A stretch of DNA of 64,000 nt. It comes from Dipteronia dyeriana. Taxonomy: Eukaryota; Streptophyta; Magnoliopsida; Sapindales; Sapindaceae. This document shows, piece after piece, positions 51,250 through 63,092 of this stretch. The notes beneath the pieces are model-generated. The model worked only from the letters and a program-made list of their open reading frames with translations. It was not told the origin of the DNA and did no database searches. Position numbers and translations under genes: made by a program. Positions within the stretch are counted from its first letter, which is position 1; every line of letters starts with the position of its first letter. The stretch is taken from assembly GCA_032871835.1 (NCBI GenBank), contig CM065299.1:25995074-26059073 (forward strand), written 5' to 3'.

Positions 51250-54200
51250 CCATCCACTGGGAGAAGTAACCGAGAGCGAACACAGGAAATCAGAAAAACA
51301 GTAGAAGCAAGACATAACTTTGACGTGAACTCGATCGAGCCAGACTCGAAAAGAGTAAAGGAAAGATGTGACCCAATAATAATCACAGAAGCAGACTCAC
51401 ATGGGGTCGATGTTCGGCCAAATGATGCACTGGTCATAAGTGCCCGGATTGGCCACCGGGAAGTCAGGAGAATCCTGATAGATAATGGAAGTTCAACAGA
51501 CATTCTCAATGTAGCCGTTTACGATCAACTCAGGTTAGACCGAAAGGATCTACAGCCTTTCCATACTCCACTCAGAGGATTCAGAGGAATTGAGGTCAGG
51601 TCACTCGGGACGGTAAAGCTACCCGTAAAGATTGGAGTGGCACCTTGTTAGAGAACTGTACTGCTCGACTTCGTGGTGGTAGACTTAGACAATTGGTCGT
51701 ATAATACGTTATTGGGTCGGTCATTCTTGAATAAAACCATGGCCGTAACAGCTACTTATGCATTGATGATCAAGTTCCTGACCGAACAGGGGGTCGGTGT
51801 AGTCAAGGGATCCCAAGAGATGGCCCGAAGAGCTAACCTGTCAGTATACAAAGACAAAAATGATGGTGAACAGGTATGCACTATAATGCAGCCAAGTCAG
51901 AACAAAGAGTCATTGTCATTCGAATTTGATCCAAGGGAAGAGTCGAATGAATCCAAAACTGAACCGATCGAAGAAATTATATTGAAAGAAGATGAACCGG
52001 ATAAGAAGATCAAAATCGGGGCCAATCTGGAAAGAAAGGTCAAACAAAGCCTCACTGATCTGCTCAAAGAATACAGAGATGTGTTCGCCTGGAGTCATGA
52101 AGACATGGTCAGGATAGATGCCCGAATAATATCTCACCATCTCGCAGAAGACCCGAATGTAAAACCAGTGATACAAAAGAGAATATCATTCAATCTCGAA
52201 AGAAGTCAGACAATCAATAGGAAGTGGAGAAGCTACTCGTTGTAGGGTCAATTAGAGAGGTCAACTACCCTCAATGGGTAGCTAATGTAGTCCTCGACCA
52301 AAAGAAAAATGGACAATGGAGAATGTGCGTAGATTTCATAGATTTGAACAAGGCATGCCCAAAGGACAGTTTTCCACTTCTGAGGATAGATCAGTTGGTG
52401 GACGCTACATCAGGCCACAATTTGCTTAGTTTCATGGAGGCCTACTCGGGATATAACCAAATCCGGATGAACAAGGCTGACGAAGAAAAAACAGCATTCA
52501 CAACCGATCAAGGTATGTACTGTTACACAGTAATGCCCTTCGGGTTAAAAAATGCAGGGGCAACATATCAAAGACTGGTCAATAGAATCTTCGCACGACA
52601 AATAGGAAGGAACATGGAATTGTACATTGATGACATGTTGACCAAGAGCATCTCGGCAGACAAGCATACCTCAGACCTGCGAGAGACATTTGATGTTTTG
52701 AGGAGATACCAAATGAAGCTGAATCCGAACAAGTGTTTATTCAGAGTTCTTTCAGGAAGGTTCTTGGGTTTTCAAGTTCACCAAAATGGAATCGAAGTCA
52801 ATCCTGAAAAGATCCAACCCCTCTAGAGAATTACCTCACCAAGGACATTAAAAGAAGTACAGCACTTAACAGGATGTTTAGCTTCCTTGGGAAGATTCAT
52901 CTCAAAGGCCATAGACAGATGCACAACCTTTTTCAGAGTAATCAAAAAAGGATAAGAACTCGAATGGAATGAAGAGTGCGAGCAGGCTTTCTTAAAAATC
53001 AAAGAGTACCTGGGGCAGGCTCTCATCCTTTCAAAATCGCAAATGTGAGAGATACTTCATTTGTACTTATCAATTACATAACTAGCATCAAACTCGGTCT
53101 TAGTCAGAACAGAAGATGGAGTACAGAAACCAGCGTATTATACCAGTAAGGTACTCTTACCAGCCGAGACCATGTATTCACAGGCAGAAAAAATGGCCTT
53201 AGCATTGGTTTCAGTGGCAAGAAAGCTAATGCCATACTTTCAGGCTCATATAATCCAGGTTCTCACCGACAACTCTTGAGATAAATTTTACAGAAACCAG
53301 GTATTTTAGGAAGACTAACCAAATGGGCAATCGAGCTAAGTGAATTCGATATCCACTACGTCCCTATGACATCCCTCAAAGGGCAAGTGACAGATTTTAT
53401 AGTAGAGTTCACAGAGCCAAACTTGGAAGAGAAAAAGATGTTGGGAAAATATTTCCCATGGAAATTGTATGTCGATGGCTCTTCAGACACTCATGGCAGC
53501 GGGACAGGAATCGTGGTATGCACTATAGAAGGAGATGATGTCGAATGTGCCATGAGGTTTGACTTCAAAGTAACCAATAATCAAGCCGAGTACGAGGCGT
53601 TACTAGCTGGACTCAGAGTTTGCATAGCTCTCGGGGCAGATGAAGTCGAGATATTTAGCGATTCACAGGTAGTTGTTAACCAAGTCCTGGACGAATACCA
53701 AGCCAAGGATGAAGGAATGATAGCCTACCGTGACATTGCAAAACAGCTTCTCAAGAAATTTAAAGAATATAGGATTGCCCAGATCCCCAGGGAGGAGAAT
53801 GAAAAGGCAGACGCTTTGTCCAAACTAGCATCAAGAACAACCACAATCAGGCCAAAAACTATTTCGGTTGCACATCTCCTCAAACCAAGCAGAGCTGAAC
53901 CTAAAAACTTAGAAATGTTAGAAATCCGAACACCGCCAGACGGTTGGATAACTCAGTCGAAAAGATTCCTGGAAGAAGGCGTGCTCCTGGAAGATCCCTT
54001 ACAAGTAAAACGTATCAGGTATCAATCAGTAAGGTACACGTTGGTTGGAGGAGAACTATACAGAATAGGGTTTCCCGAACACTCCAAAGATGTGTGTCAG
54101 AGGAGGATGCATATAAGATATTATAGGAAATCCATGGAGGAGTTTGCGGAAACCACACTGGGGGTAAATGTTTAGCACACAAGGTACTCAGGCAAGATTA

Positions 54201-55182
54201 TTATTGGCCTACTTTATTCTCAGATGCACAGCGATGTTCGGAGAGTTGCAATACTTGCCAAAGGATTGCTAATGATATCCGGCAACCCCTTGAACAACTC
54301 AGAAACCTCACATCCCCATGGCCATTTGCCATGTGGGGTTTGGATTTAATCGGCCCAATGCCAGCTAGAACAGGGGATGGAGCGAAGTATGTCATAGTAG
54401 CCGTTGACTACTTCACGAAGTGGGCAGAAGCTGAAGCATTAGTGCACATCACAGATGCAAATACCACAAATTTCATGAAAAATAATATACTCTACAGGTT
54501 TGGAATCCCAAACACTATCATCACTGATAACGGCACCCAATTCGATAACCCGAAATTCAGACAGTTGTGCAAGGAGTACCAAATTTCCAATTACTATGCC
54601 ACACCTGCCCATCCTCAAACGAACGGGCAAGTTGAAGCAGTGAACAGAATCATCAAGCATACACTCAAAGCACAGCTAGATGCCAAGAAAGGAAGTTGGG
54701 TTAAAAAGCTTCCCGAAGCATTATGGGCGTATCGGATAGCAGCAAGAACGTCAACAGAAGAGACTCTATTCACTTTAGCGTTTGGAACAGAAGCTGTTAT
54801 CCACATAGAAACGTCGTATGCATTACCCCGGGTCAGGCTATATGATGAAGAACAAAATGTTGATATGCTATTACAAAGTCTAGATGAGTTAGAAGAGAAA
54901 AATGAGAAGTCCCGAATATGAAATATGGCATATCAGCAAATAGTAGCTTGCCACTACAACTCTCATGTTCGGGTCAGAAAATTCCAACTAGGAGACCCGG
55001 TACTCATGAAGGTGTCATTGAACACAAAAAATAAAGCTGCTGGTTCCCTGACTGATAAGTGGGAAGGCTCGTACAAAGTCGAAGGAATAGCTGGCCATGG
55101 AGCATATTGGATTGCACGACCTAATGGAGGGGTTTTACCCCGACCATGCAATGCCCAATATCTGAAGATTTTCTATCCTTAA
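51250..55182 (+). pseudogene. Retrotransposon pol (protease, RT, RNase H, integrase), broken
   Basis: Protease: active-site text IDNGSSTDIL near 51480, with an in-frame TAG at 51649. Reverse transcriptase: frameshift near 52220, motif block FGLKNAGATYQRL, YIDD at 52623-52634 (YVDD is commoner), stop at 52824 and another near 52954. Classical RNase H follows in fragments. Archaeal-type RNase H: YVDGSS to ADALSKLAS, 53470-53840. Integrase: a zinc H2C2 region at about 54130-54270 reached only by a frameshift, then the DDE core (LDLIGPMPAR, ITDNGTQFDN, NGQVEAVNR), a stop at 54919 and a C-terminal frame ending at 55182. No chromodomain. Clearly decayed. Confidence 0.92.
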
Positions 55183-56190
55183 AATATTTTTTGTTCTCTT
55201 TTCTAGTCAGAACAATTTTAGTTAGGTCGAATATTAGCTTTGGAATTTAAATCTTTGTTGATTTTGCAGTTATAAATAAAAATCACTCTCGGGATTTTTG
55301 AAAAATAAAGCATATGATAATAAGAACATATGGAAGACAAGTATGATAATACGAACATATAAATAAAATACTCGGGACCATTGATTCCCGAATGGGTGGA
55401 GAAGCTCGAAGGAGCATGCCAACAGAGCAAGGTCATTTGACCTTAGCAAAAAGGCAAACCCGATACACCAGATTCTGGAAAATCTCGGGACGATATCGAA
55501 AAAAGTTCATGTGAAATGCGTAGCTGTGTTAAGCGGTTCGAAAAGCTTAACGATTCGGCAAACCCTTGCACAGAAAATTGGGGAGACGTCCTCGTTAATG
55601 TGTAAGGACTCAAAACATATGATCATGGTGAGCCTTGATGAAATGTTTGGGTAGCAATTGAGTATGAAACACAATTATAAATCTACTTGCCTGTTTTAAG
55701 ATGGCTCGGTTAATAATACTAGCCAGTTTAATAAGCTACTTGACGTTAAAAATTATTCGGGTGACAAAACCGGTTTAATAAGATACTCGGTGAGGTTACT
55801 CGAATATAAGAATTAGTCAGTTTAATAAGATATTTGACATAAAGATTGCAATAGACAATTTAATAAAATACTTGGCGTTAAAAATTATTCGGGTAACGAA
55901 ACAAGTTTAATAAGACACTTGGTGAAGTTACCCTAACATTAGAAATAGCTGGTTTAATAAGATGCTCGGCAACAATAGAGTCAAGTTAAAGAAGATGATG
56001 AAATTTCTTGAGCAATGAAATCAGATCAAAACCACTCGGTTCAGAATAAGTTAAACTTGGGATTTCATTAATCTTTACAAAGAATTGTTATAAAGAATTG
56101 TTACAAAGAATGGTTGTAAAGAATTGTTACAAAGAATGGTTGTAAAGAACCGTTACAAAGAATCTCTACAAAAATGAATTTCTGCAAAAT
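55183..56190. other. Spacer between pol and the antisense ORF
   Basis: Non-coding element sequence. It contains repeated GTTTAATAAGA(T/C)ACT(C/T)GG units (about 55680-55990) and a short tandem repeat at 56078-56170. The AATTTAATAAAATACTTGG-type units recur about every 50-70 bp. Confidence 0.7.
56078..56170. repeat. Short tandem repeat (TTACAAAGAATnG)n
   Basis: About eight 10- to 12-bp units such as GTTACAAAGAAT, TGGTTGTAAAGAAT and TGTTATAAAGAAT, near the end of the element's antisense ORF. Confidence 0.85.
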
Positions 56191-56193
56191 CAA

Positions 56194-59114
56194 TCAAGAG
56201 GATTTTGAACTCTTGCCGATGCTCGAGTCAGGCACCATTTCATATTCACGAAGCAGACTCTTATTAGAAGACCAAGCAATCGCGTCGACCGAATCGTCCA
56301 TCCACTGGCTGTAATCTTCTCCAAGGATAAGTCTGACATCAGGCACCACATCTTTCACGACCGACTCCTGACTGGCGTAAAAAGTCGATAGGGAGTGCTC
56401 GGATGGAACCTCCAAATGTAATGGATGAGGCTCTTTGCCTCGGCTACGACAGTAAGCTCTCCACTCCTTCATCTGAGGACAAAGAGATTCCAAGGACCGA
56501 TCCACGTGATTCTTGATTGACAGCTCCCAGTTGGTTCGAGCTTTTTTAGTTGCCCGATTCTTAACCTTGAAGAACTCGCCAGCTGAAACTAGCTCTCGCT
56601 GAAACTCCCAAAGGAGAAGGGCATCGTAGGCAGGAGATCTTTTAAAACTATCAACCCCCTAGACTTCAAGTTCCATCCTGACATCTTTGGATAGTGACTC
56701 GACTGTCAAAACTTGACGTTTCAAGTCCTCGATCTTCTGTTCATATGCCGACTTGGACTGCTCTGCTTCCTGCCCGGCCTTAAGCATTGATTCTTGGGCA
56801 GAAGACAATAAGTTTTGAAGTGACGTAGCCTTCTCTTCTGCCAAAGAAGCCATCTCCTCGACCTCCATCTGCTTTGCTAAATAGTGGTCGGCAAACACTT
56901 GGGCACTGCCGACTTCTTTCTGATAAGCCGATTCGACCCGAGCACGACTATCCTCACTCTCTTTCAGTTGAGCTTCCAGACGCCTTATTCGATCAGCTTG
57001 ATGTTGCTGCGTCTGAACCAGCTTGGCGAACTCGACCACTATTTACAAAGAAGTTTAATTAAAAATCTAGCAAACAAGCAAGACAATTGAAGAGTTATGA
57101 ATAACTTACATAAGATTCGCCGTTGAAAACATTATGAAGACGCTCCGTTAAAGAGCCATCCCGAAAATAGCTCTAGCGGTCATCCCCAATGAAAACCCGA
57201 CCGGATGACATCGCCTGCAGCAGATCATAGGGGGAAGGATAGGAAGGGCCACCTGAGGGTTCAGCTCTGGCATCTTTAACCTCGCGGGGGAAGAGCCTGA
57301 TCGAGTCCGAAGTCTTCACACCCGCCGATGCTTCGACATGAACACTCGGGGGAATCTCAGCCTCGACGTTTTCATCGCTTGATTCAACAAACGAAACCAA
57401 TCGAGGAACCTTGAGAGGGCGAGTAGGAGAGTCGACCGCCTTCCGCTTCTCAGCCTGAGAACGGTGGAAGTTAAGATCAGCTGCGGGATCTTCATGAACA
57501 TCATCCCGGAAGGATTCAAAAAATTCGGGATCTGTGTGTACTTGACTCTCAAAGGTTTCACCTTCATCACCGGCGTCTGACCGTTCGGCAAGCCCTTCAC
57601 CAAGACCCTCACTTTGCCTCCCCTCGTCATCAGGCAACTCCTGAGTACGATGCGTTGGGCCACTCGGACCACTAAACTCCCCCGCGGTCGGCCGAACGAC
57701 TTCTTCGGGGATATATTCGAGGACCTGCTCCTCAACCGCATCAGGTTTCTTGTCAGACTCAGGTGGGGCAATACCATATTTGCTCTGACGAGAAGCTTCT
57801 TTTCGGCTCGCCTGAAGAATTGACTTCATTTGACGAGCCTGAAGGTCACAGACGATGTCCGAGTCATACATTTAGAAAGGAAAAAAAAAAAGAATCGCGT
57901 AAGAATATAAAAAGCCAAAAAATAATAATATAGAAAAAAAAGGGCTACAAAGATCACTTACATCGCCTGCAGTAACCCAAAACCTGGCTAAAGAAGCCGA
58001 ACTCTATCATTTTCGTCTCATTGAAAAGATAAGTCATGCTCCTCTTCTTTGGAGTGCGAACTGCTGCCCGAGCAAGTCTGGTCAGCTCAGTATCGCTGAA
58101 TTCAAGCTTTTTCTTGTTCCATACCTTGGGGGAACAGAAAAAGTGGGAAACTTTCAACACTCTCCGAGTTTCCCCAACCGAGAGAGCGACTTCAAGACCG
58201 AGATTCCCTCAGATGAAAAACCAACTGTTCTTCCATAACTTGTTGGATGAAGGGAATCCCCATACAAAACCCCTCTTTTTGAGGCCATCAGAGGTATCTA
58301 CTTCCCGATTCACCTTTGTCCCCTCAGGGACCCAACAATCTGGTGGGTTTGATAAGAGGAAATAAGTCCCTGTCTTACCAGACTGTCTCAACGTGAAGAA
58401 GTGCCTGATTTCACTCGGTGAGGGCGGCGACAAGTTCGTTCGGCTGTACATGTGCCACATGAGCATCAAGATCTTGTAGCTGTTCAGAGCCAATTGAGCC
58501 GGAGCGATCCCTGCTTCAGCCAGAAACCAGGCAATGAACGGCTGAAAAGGAAGAGTGACGTCGCAGTAGAGCATGGATCCATAGATTGCCACCATGCTCG
58601 GGGGAGGATTCCATGCAGCTCTATCACCCGCAGGAATCAAAGTAACTGAATTATCCAGGTCGAATCAGGCACGATATTTCCCGATCTCTTCTGCCCCGAC
58701 CACATTCGGTTTAACATCAAACCCACTCGGGCGATCAGTAGAGAAGGACAGACGAGATACTCTGAACGCCTCTTCGATATCATTCTCGTCAACGGTATGC
58801 TCCCTGATCCGAATGTTGCCTGAGTTATGCTTATGGACTTTACTTCTACTTTGATGTTTTCCCATCCTTGATCGAAGTGGTACCCTGTGATTAGAAACGA
58901 TAGAATCAGAACTAGATGTATCAGAATCAGAACTGAAAACAAAACTAAAACGAACGTCATGGTGAAACCCAGAAACGTCGACATCTAAAAATGGAGGTTC
59001 ATCAAGGAGGATTTCCCCTAATAATCTTTGAATGTAGGAAACCAGTTGAAAATCCCCACGATCGAGCACTTCAAGAGCTATAGTACAGAGTCGAAGACGG
59101 GAAGTTGGTTCCAT
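56194..59114 (-). pseudogene. Antisense extra ORF of Tat-type retrotransposon, broken
   Basis: Opposite to gag-pol. It starts at ATG 59114 (MEPTSRLRLC). The middle part (58640-58209) resembles the plant 'putative gypsy type transposon' domain (PF04195-like): PFIAWFLAEAGIAPAQLALN. An acidic, Pro/Ser-rich segment (57871-57176), a coiled-coil segment with EAQLKES and EEMASLAEEKA heptads (57039-56662) and a C-terminal part ending at 56194 follow. GTAAGT donors near 57965 and 57110 suggest two introns. In-frame stops: TGA 58667-58665, TGA 58211-58209, TAG 57175-57173, TAG 56661-56659. Its promoter would lie near the 3' LTR. Extra ORFs, some antisense, are known in Tat elements; their function is unknown. 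Confidence 0.75.
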
Positions 59115-59472
59115 TAAAACTAACCTTGAATGAAATATGATGCAAGATTTGATGATGTAGGCGGGAAAAATCAATGACAAGATTTGATGATGTAGTTGGC
59201 GCACGGGGAGACGCGTAGGTCGTTTCTCATAAATGATATTGAAAAATGAAGCGGCAAAGGACACATGTTAATAGAGGAATTGGCTTTGGCCGTCAGAACT
59301 ACAAAACGTCGCAATCATTGAGATCTCGCGTGGGGAGGCAAATCGAATTTATAGGGTCACCATTAAGACACGCTATTATGACAAGACATTTACCCTGGTA
59401 TTAAAGAGGTGTAAAAATTGAAGAATTGATTAAAATACTTTTGTCTGAAATGAAACCATGTTCGACAAAAAT

Positions 59473-59487
59473 ATTTCAAGGGGGTAT
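59473..59487 (+). other. Polypurine tract before 3' LTR
   Basis: TTTCAAGGGGGTAT directly precedes the TG that opens the 3' LTR, the expected place for the plus-strand primer. The purine run is short. Confidence 0.55.
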
Positions 59488-60391
59488 TGTCATATGTAAA
59501 TTTTATCAGACGTACACGTCATTGACAAGGAGGATAAAATTGTCAGGTGGATGTCCAAATAGGCATTCAGAAAATATCCTGCAAGACATCACCAAAGAAG
59601 AGAAAGCCCGAGTAAACAAGTATTGAACAAAACCTACTCGGGGTCAACTGACGTCATATACTACTCGGAGTCAGTTAAAGATACTCGGGGCTAGTTTATG
59701 ACATTTTCTACTCGGGATCATATGACGTCACTCTAGACCAGCTGATATCGTGTCCTACTCGGGACAAACATGAAGAAAAATGAATAAAAAGCCCAGCGCG
59801 TAGCTCACACGAATCGAGCCACTAAAATACGCGAAGATATCTATATCAAAGAGGAATTCCAAGAAGAACAGAATATCAAGCAGAAAGAGTTCCTTATCAG
59901 GCAACACTTTTATTTCCTCAAAGAAGACTACGCTATTATAAGGAAATAAGTCATAACTGGACTACATTACTAGAGTCTCATTCGATCTCAATACAAGCCT
60001 CCGAAACAGAAAAGAAGACAAACTACTTCGAACAAGCAAACAATCATAATTAAATATAAAGATCTTTTATTACTTGTATAAAGAGGATTATGGATCTATG
60101 GACATATAAATAGACCCATAATCTCGTCACAAAATATAGACAGAGAATATACAAAAATCATATAGAAAAATACAGAGAGAAAAAGAGAGATCGAGAATTG
60201 TAATTATTCTATTCATAATGGATTTTGGCTCGGTTGATCATTCAACCACCCGTGGACGTTTCTCCGGTCATCGGAGTTTTACCACTTAAAAATTGTGTCC
60301 GATTACTTTCTCATTCTCTTCCTCTTTGAGATCACGGCTGAAATCCAAATCTTTTTGGCTTTTCTTATACATCCAAAAATCGACGTCAACA
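59488..60391 (+). repeat. 3' LTR of the Tat-type retrotransposon
   Basis: Starts TGTCATATG and ends GACGTCAACA (TG...CA). Collinear with the 5' LTR, but with fewer U3 repeat units and a few percent of point differences by eye. Followed by AAAAAACATTC. Confidence 0.9.
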
Positions 60392-62148
60392 AAAAACATT
60401 CTTAATTAATAATTTTATATGATTGATTTTGACAATTTCCCTGTTTTATTATATTTTTTGGTAAAAAAAACCCATATTACCAAAACTGGAAATTTAAAGT
60501 TGAATGATTTTTTTTTGTTTTTTAAAATTCATTTACTTATCTCATAGTGCATTCAACACACCCAAATTTTTACATCAACACCTTCCTGGAGCATTATTGA
60601 TCGTCATACATTCAAATTGTTCGAACAAAACAAATCGATAAACACTTAATGATCACACGAACTTTCACCCAAAATCACCTTATACACAGTATATATACCG
60701 GATTAAAGAGCCATGGCATTCACATATATGATATTTGTGAAGCAAAACAGTGAGCTTTATTTTCTATATTGCCTAATACAGAAACTGAATCAGGCAGAGA
60801 AATGAATGAAGGAACAAATAGAATTTGAACTAAATTATTACTCATAAGTGCAACTTAGCTAAGGTTGCGGTGATACAAAGAGATCAAAATTATCATAATT
60901 CTAAAACATCTACACTAAAGAAAGGCCACAGATGACAAGTTATTCCCTTCCTGAGCTAATCTCTCTGCCTCAACCTCTTCCGATTCCCTTCTATTCTCCA
61001 GGCAAATGCATAGCTTCTGTCAGCATTGATTTTGTGCTGTTGAGTCTCAACTCTGCTTCCAATATCAATTGTGATTGATCTCAAATAAACTAATACTATT
61101 CTTGCGTTTTAGCAGTTTGAAAGTTGTGGCATCAATTGAACCCTTATCAGGACCATCTACAGCAGAACCAATAAAAACAAAGGCAAAAAGGAAAATTCCA
61201 ATGAACTATCAGTCATTTTTCGCCACCAAAAGCCTCAAGGCAGTAATTTCCAGGAATCCAAACTTGAAAATGTATTTTTGATTCTTGTAACAAAACAAAC
61301 CAGTCACCAGTGATCAATTGCAGTATGAAGAACACTTCAACCAAATAAAACCAATCACCATACTGATTCCACAATCCAAATTTCACTTCCTACTTCAACA
61401 TCACATCATTCAAGAATACCAAGTAGGAGTCTCAATTCTGATGTTACCAGATAATAAAGACATATGAAAGCTCCTCTTTGTTTGATAATTGTCAAAAGCG
61501 AGAAAAAAGAAAACAAAAACGAGGTGAAAAACAATAGTTAATATAATCTAATCACTGGTCATATATACTGAATAATTTATAATACATAAAGATCAATCGA
61601 CATGTTGATTGAATGTTTATCCACCTAAATTACATCATAAGTTAAAGGAATATTAACAAGCAAATAGAGACCTGGTTCCAATTGCAAATTGCAGACTTTA
61701 ACTTTACTCAATAAAAAAACAAGAACAAAAGCAAGAAAACCGAGAATCTTGTATTAAATGCCCAAACCATTCACCTAAACCAAAACCCACATGCAGCAAC
61801 CAAAAAAAAAAAAAACAGAATCAATGCAATAAATTATTAAATTTAATTAATACATGAAAATGTACATAGAATTGAAAAAATAAAAAATAAAACTTACATT
61901 GGATGTGGGGTTCAATGGTTGGACCACATCTGACCGAGAGAAGCTTCTCCGGCAGTGATTGATGGGGAGCGGAAGCGACTGGCGGCGAGAGGATAGAGAC
62001 GATGAGAGTAGAGATGTGAGACGAAAACCAGATGAGCAGGATAGAGAAGAAATTCGATGAAGATGAGGGAGAGATTTGTAATTTTTTGAAATAATAAGGG
62101 TAAAATCGTCTTCTTATAAGACAAGTCTGGGCAAAGGTCATGGATGGG
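60392..62148. other. AT-rich segment right of the retrotransposon
   Basis: Mostly AT-rich non-coding sequence, possibly the right half of the TIR element that the retrotransposon split. It includes a possible spliced minus-strand transcript (described separately). No protein family is recognised. Confidence 0.6.
60900..62105 (-). other. Possible small spliced minus-strand transcript (function unknown)
   Basis: A pyrimidine-rich, leader-like stretch (about 62090-61900 on the minus strand) ends in a strong donor, CCAAT|GTAAGTTT, near 61898. Downstream on the same strand, near 61022, a CTGACAG acceptor opens a frame that includes CICLENRRESEEVEAERLAQ and stops near 60918. Trailer-like AT-rich sequence follows. 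I do not recognise the peptide. It could be a small gene, a captured gene fragment or a non-coding RNA. The exon model is incomplete. Confidence 0.3.
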
Positions 62149-62278
62149 ACAACTTTTGATGTCTTTTGTCCCACGTTTTCCCGTCCCGTCCCGTCATACT
62201 TTTAAATGCACCAAACATGGAACAAGAGAAAGTTGTCCCACGTTATCTCGTCTCATCCCGCGTACCAAACGCACCTTA
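62149..62278. mobile_element. Right end of the TIR element split by the retrotransposon
   Basis: Ends CGCGTACCAAACGCACC at 62275, followed by TTA. Read inward on the minus strand it gives GGTGCGTTTGGTACGCGGGA, matching the left end at 48227. It also contains the (CCCGT)n text seen as GGGACGGGACGGG at the left end. Both outer flanks read TTA, consistent with a 3-bp Harbinger target duplication. Confidence 0.6.
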
Positions 62279-62454
62279 AGAGATTCTATCGGTAGAAGAA
62301 CCGAGAGCTCGAGTGGGTGGTACCACCCGAAAATTGTATCGTTAGTTGAATTATCAATAAAGAGGAATTTATTTCTCCATCTACACCTTCTAACTTGACT
62401 ACATCTTATCGCCATTAATAGCCATGGTAGTTCGCCACGATCTCCTTGAAACCG

Positions 62455-62820
62455 GGAAAGGCCACATGGCATTCCGATGCCTTAGACAGGACTCATCCTT
62501 CTCCAAGAAGGGTCTGGTTCATAAAAGGTATAGTTACCTACTAGACTAAGGTTGCGAAGTTGTGGCCTTGGTTGCCTGTCGCTTCCTCAAGACTAGGACA
62601 ACCAAATGCCCTCCTATTACCTTGGCCTGAACCCAATCTCGCCAGAAAGGGTCTGATACATAAAATGCATAGTTGCCTACCAGACCAAGGTTGCAAAATT
62701 GTAGCCCTTGTTGCATGTTGCTTCCTCAAGATCAGGACGACTAAATGGCCATTCTGATGTCTTGGTCGGAACCCAATATCGCCAGAAAAGACCTGGTACC
62801 TAAATGACATAGTTGCCTAC
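62455..62820. repeat. Tandem repeat, unit about 140 bp, about 2.6 copies
   Basis: Units begin at 62510, 62649 and 62789, with a partial unit before. Shared text includes GGGTCTG(G/A)T(T/A)CATAAAA, CATAGTTGCCTAC, ACCAAGGTTGC and TGCTTCCTCAAGA. It is less AT-rich than its surroundings. Open frames on both strands are repeat artefacts. Confidence 0.85.
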
Positions 62821-62835
62821 TAGGATCATTTTCGT

Positions 62836-63092
62836 CTAAGTACTAGGATACCTGAAACAGGGATGTCGGGTACTGTGATTCGTCAATATTATCGATTTAG
62901 TACTAGGATTCCATATATTTAGGGATGCCCGGTACCCATATTCAATTGTACAAATATGAAAAATGTGTTTCTCGCTAAAGTACCGAGATTCCAAAAAATG
63001 TTAGTACCTGGTACCTGGACTCTTTGAATGTGTTTTCATCTAAGTACCAGGATTCCTATAATAGGAATACTTGGTACCTCGGTTCTCTCGTA
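62836..63092. repeat. Series of hairpin-forming repeats with AGTACC/GGTACT ends
   Basis: At least four units of about 60-80 bp. Each opens TAAGTACYAGGATTCC (62836, 62896, 62974, 63039) and closes with an inverted partner such as GGAATACTTGGTACCT or GGGATGCCCGGTACCC. Each unit can fold on itself. A more diverged unit may follow at about 63120-63175. I do not recognise the family. Confidence 0.7.

Larger units (their letters stand above)
48500..60391 (+). mobile_element. Ty3/gypsy LTR retrotransposon, Tat/Retand type, degenerate
   Basis: An 11.9-kb element bounded by two LTRs (48500-49449 and 59488-60391). Order: 5' LTR, primer-binding site, gag, protease, reverse transcriptase, RNase H, an archaeal-type RNase H, integrase without chromodomain, spacer, extra ORF on the opposite strand, polypurine tract, 3' LTR. 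The pol order, the second RNase H and the antisense extra ORF point to the Tat branch of plant Ty3/gypsy (family knowledge). Every ORF carries stops or frameshifts, so the copy is not autonomous. A clean 5-bp target duplication is not visible because the 5' LTR seems to lack its first bases. Confidence 0.93.

Noticed and set aside
61075..61281. 68-codon plus-strand ORF
   Set aside because: Low complexity, no family likeness, and the better transcript signals are on the other strand.
62541..62810. Repeat-containing ORF on the minus strand
   Set aside because: It is the translation of the 140-bp tandem repeat.
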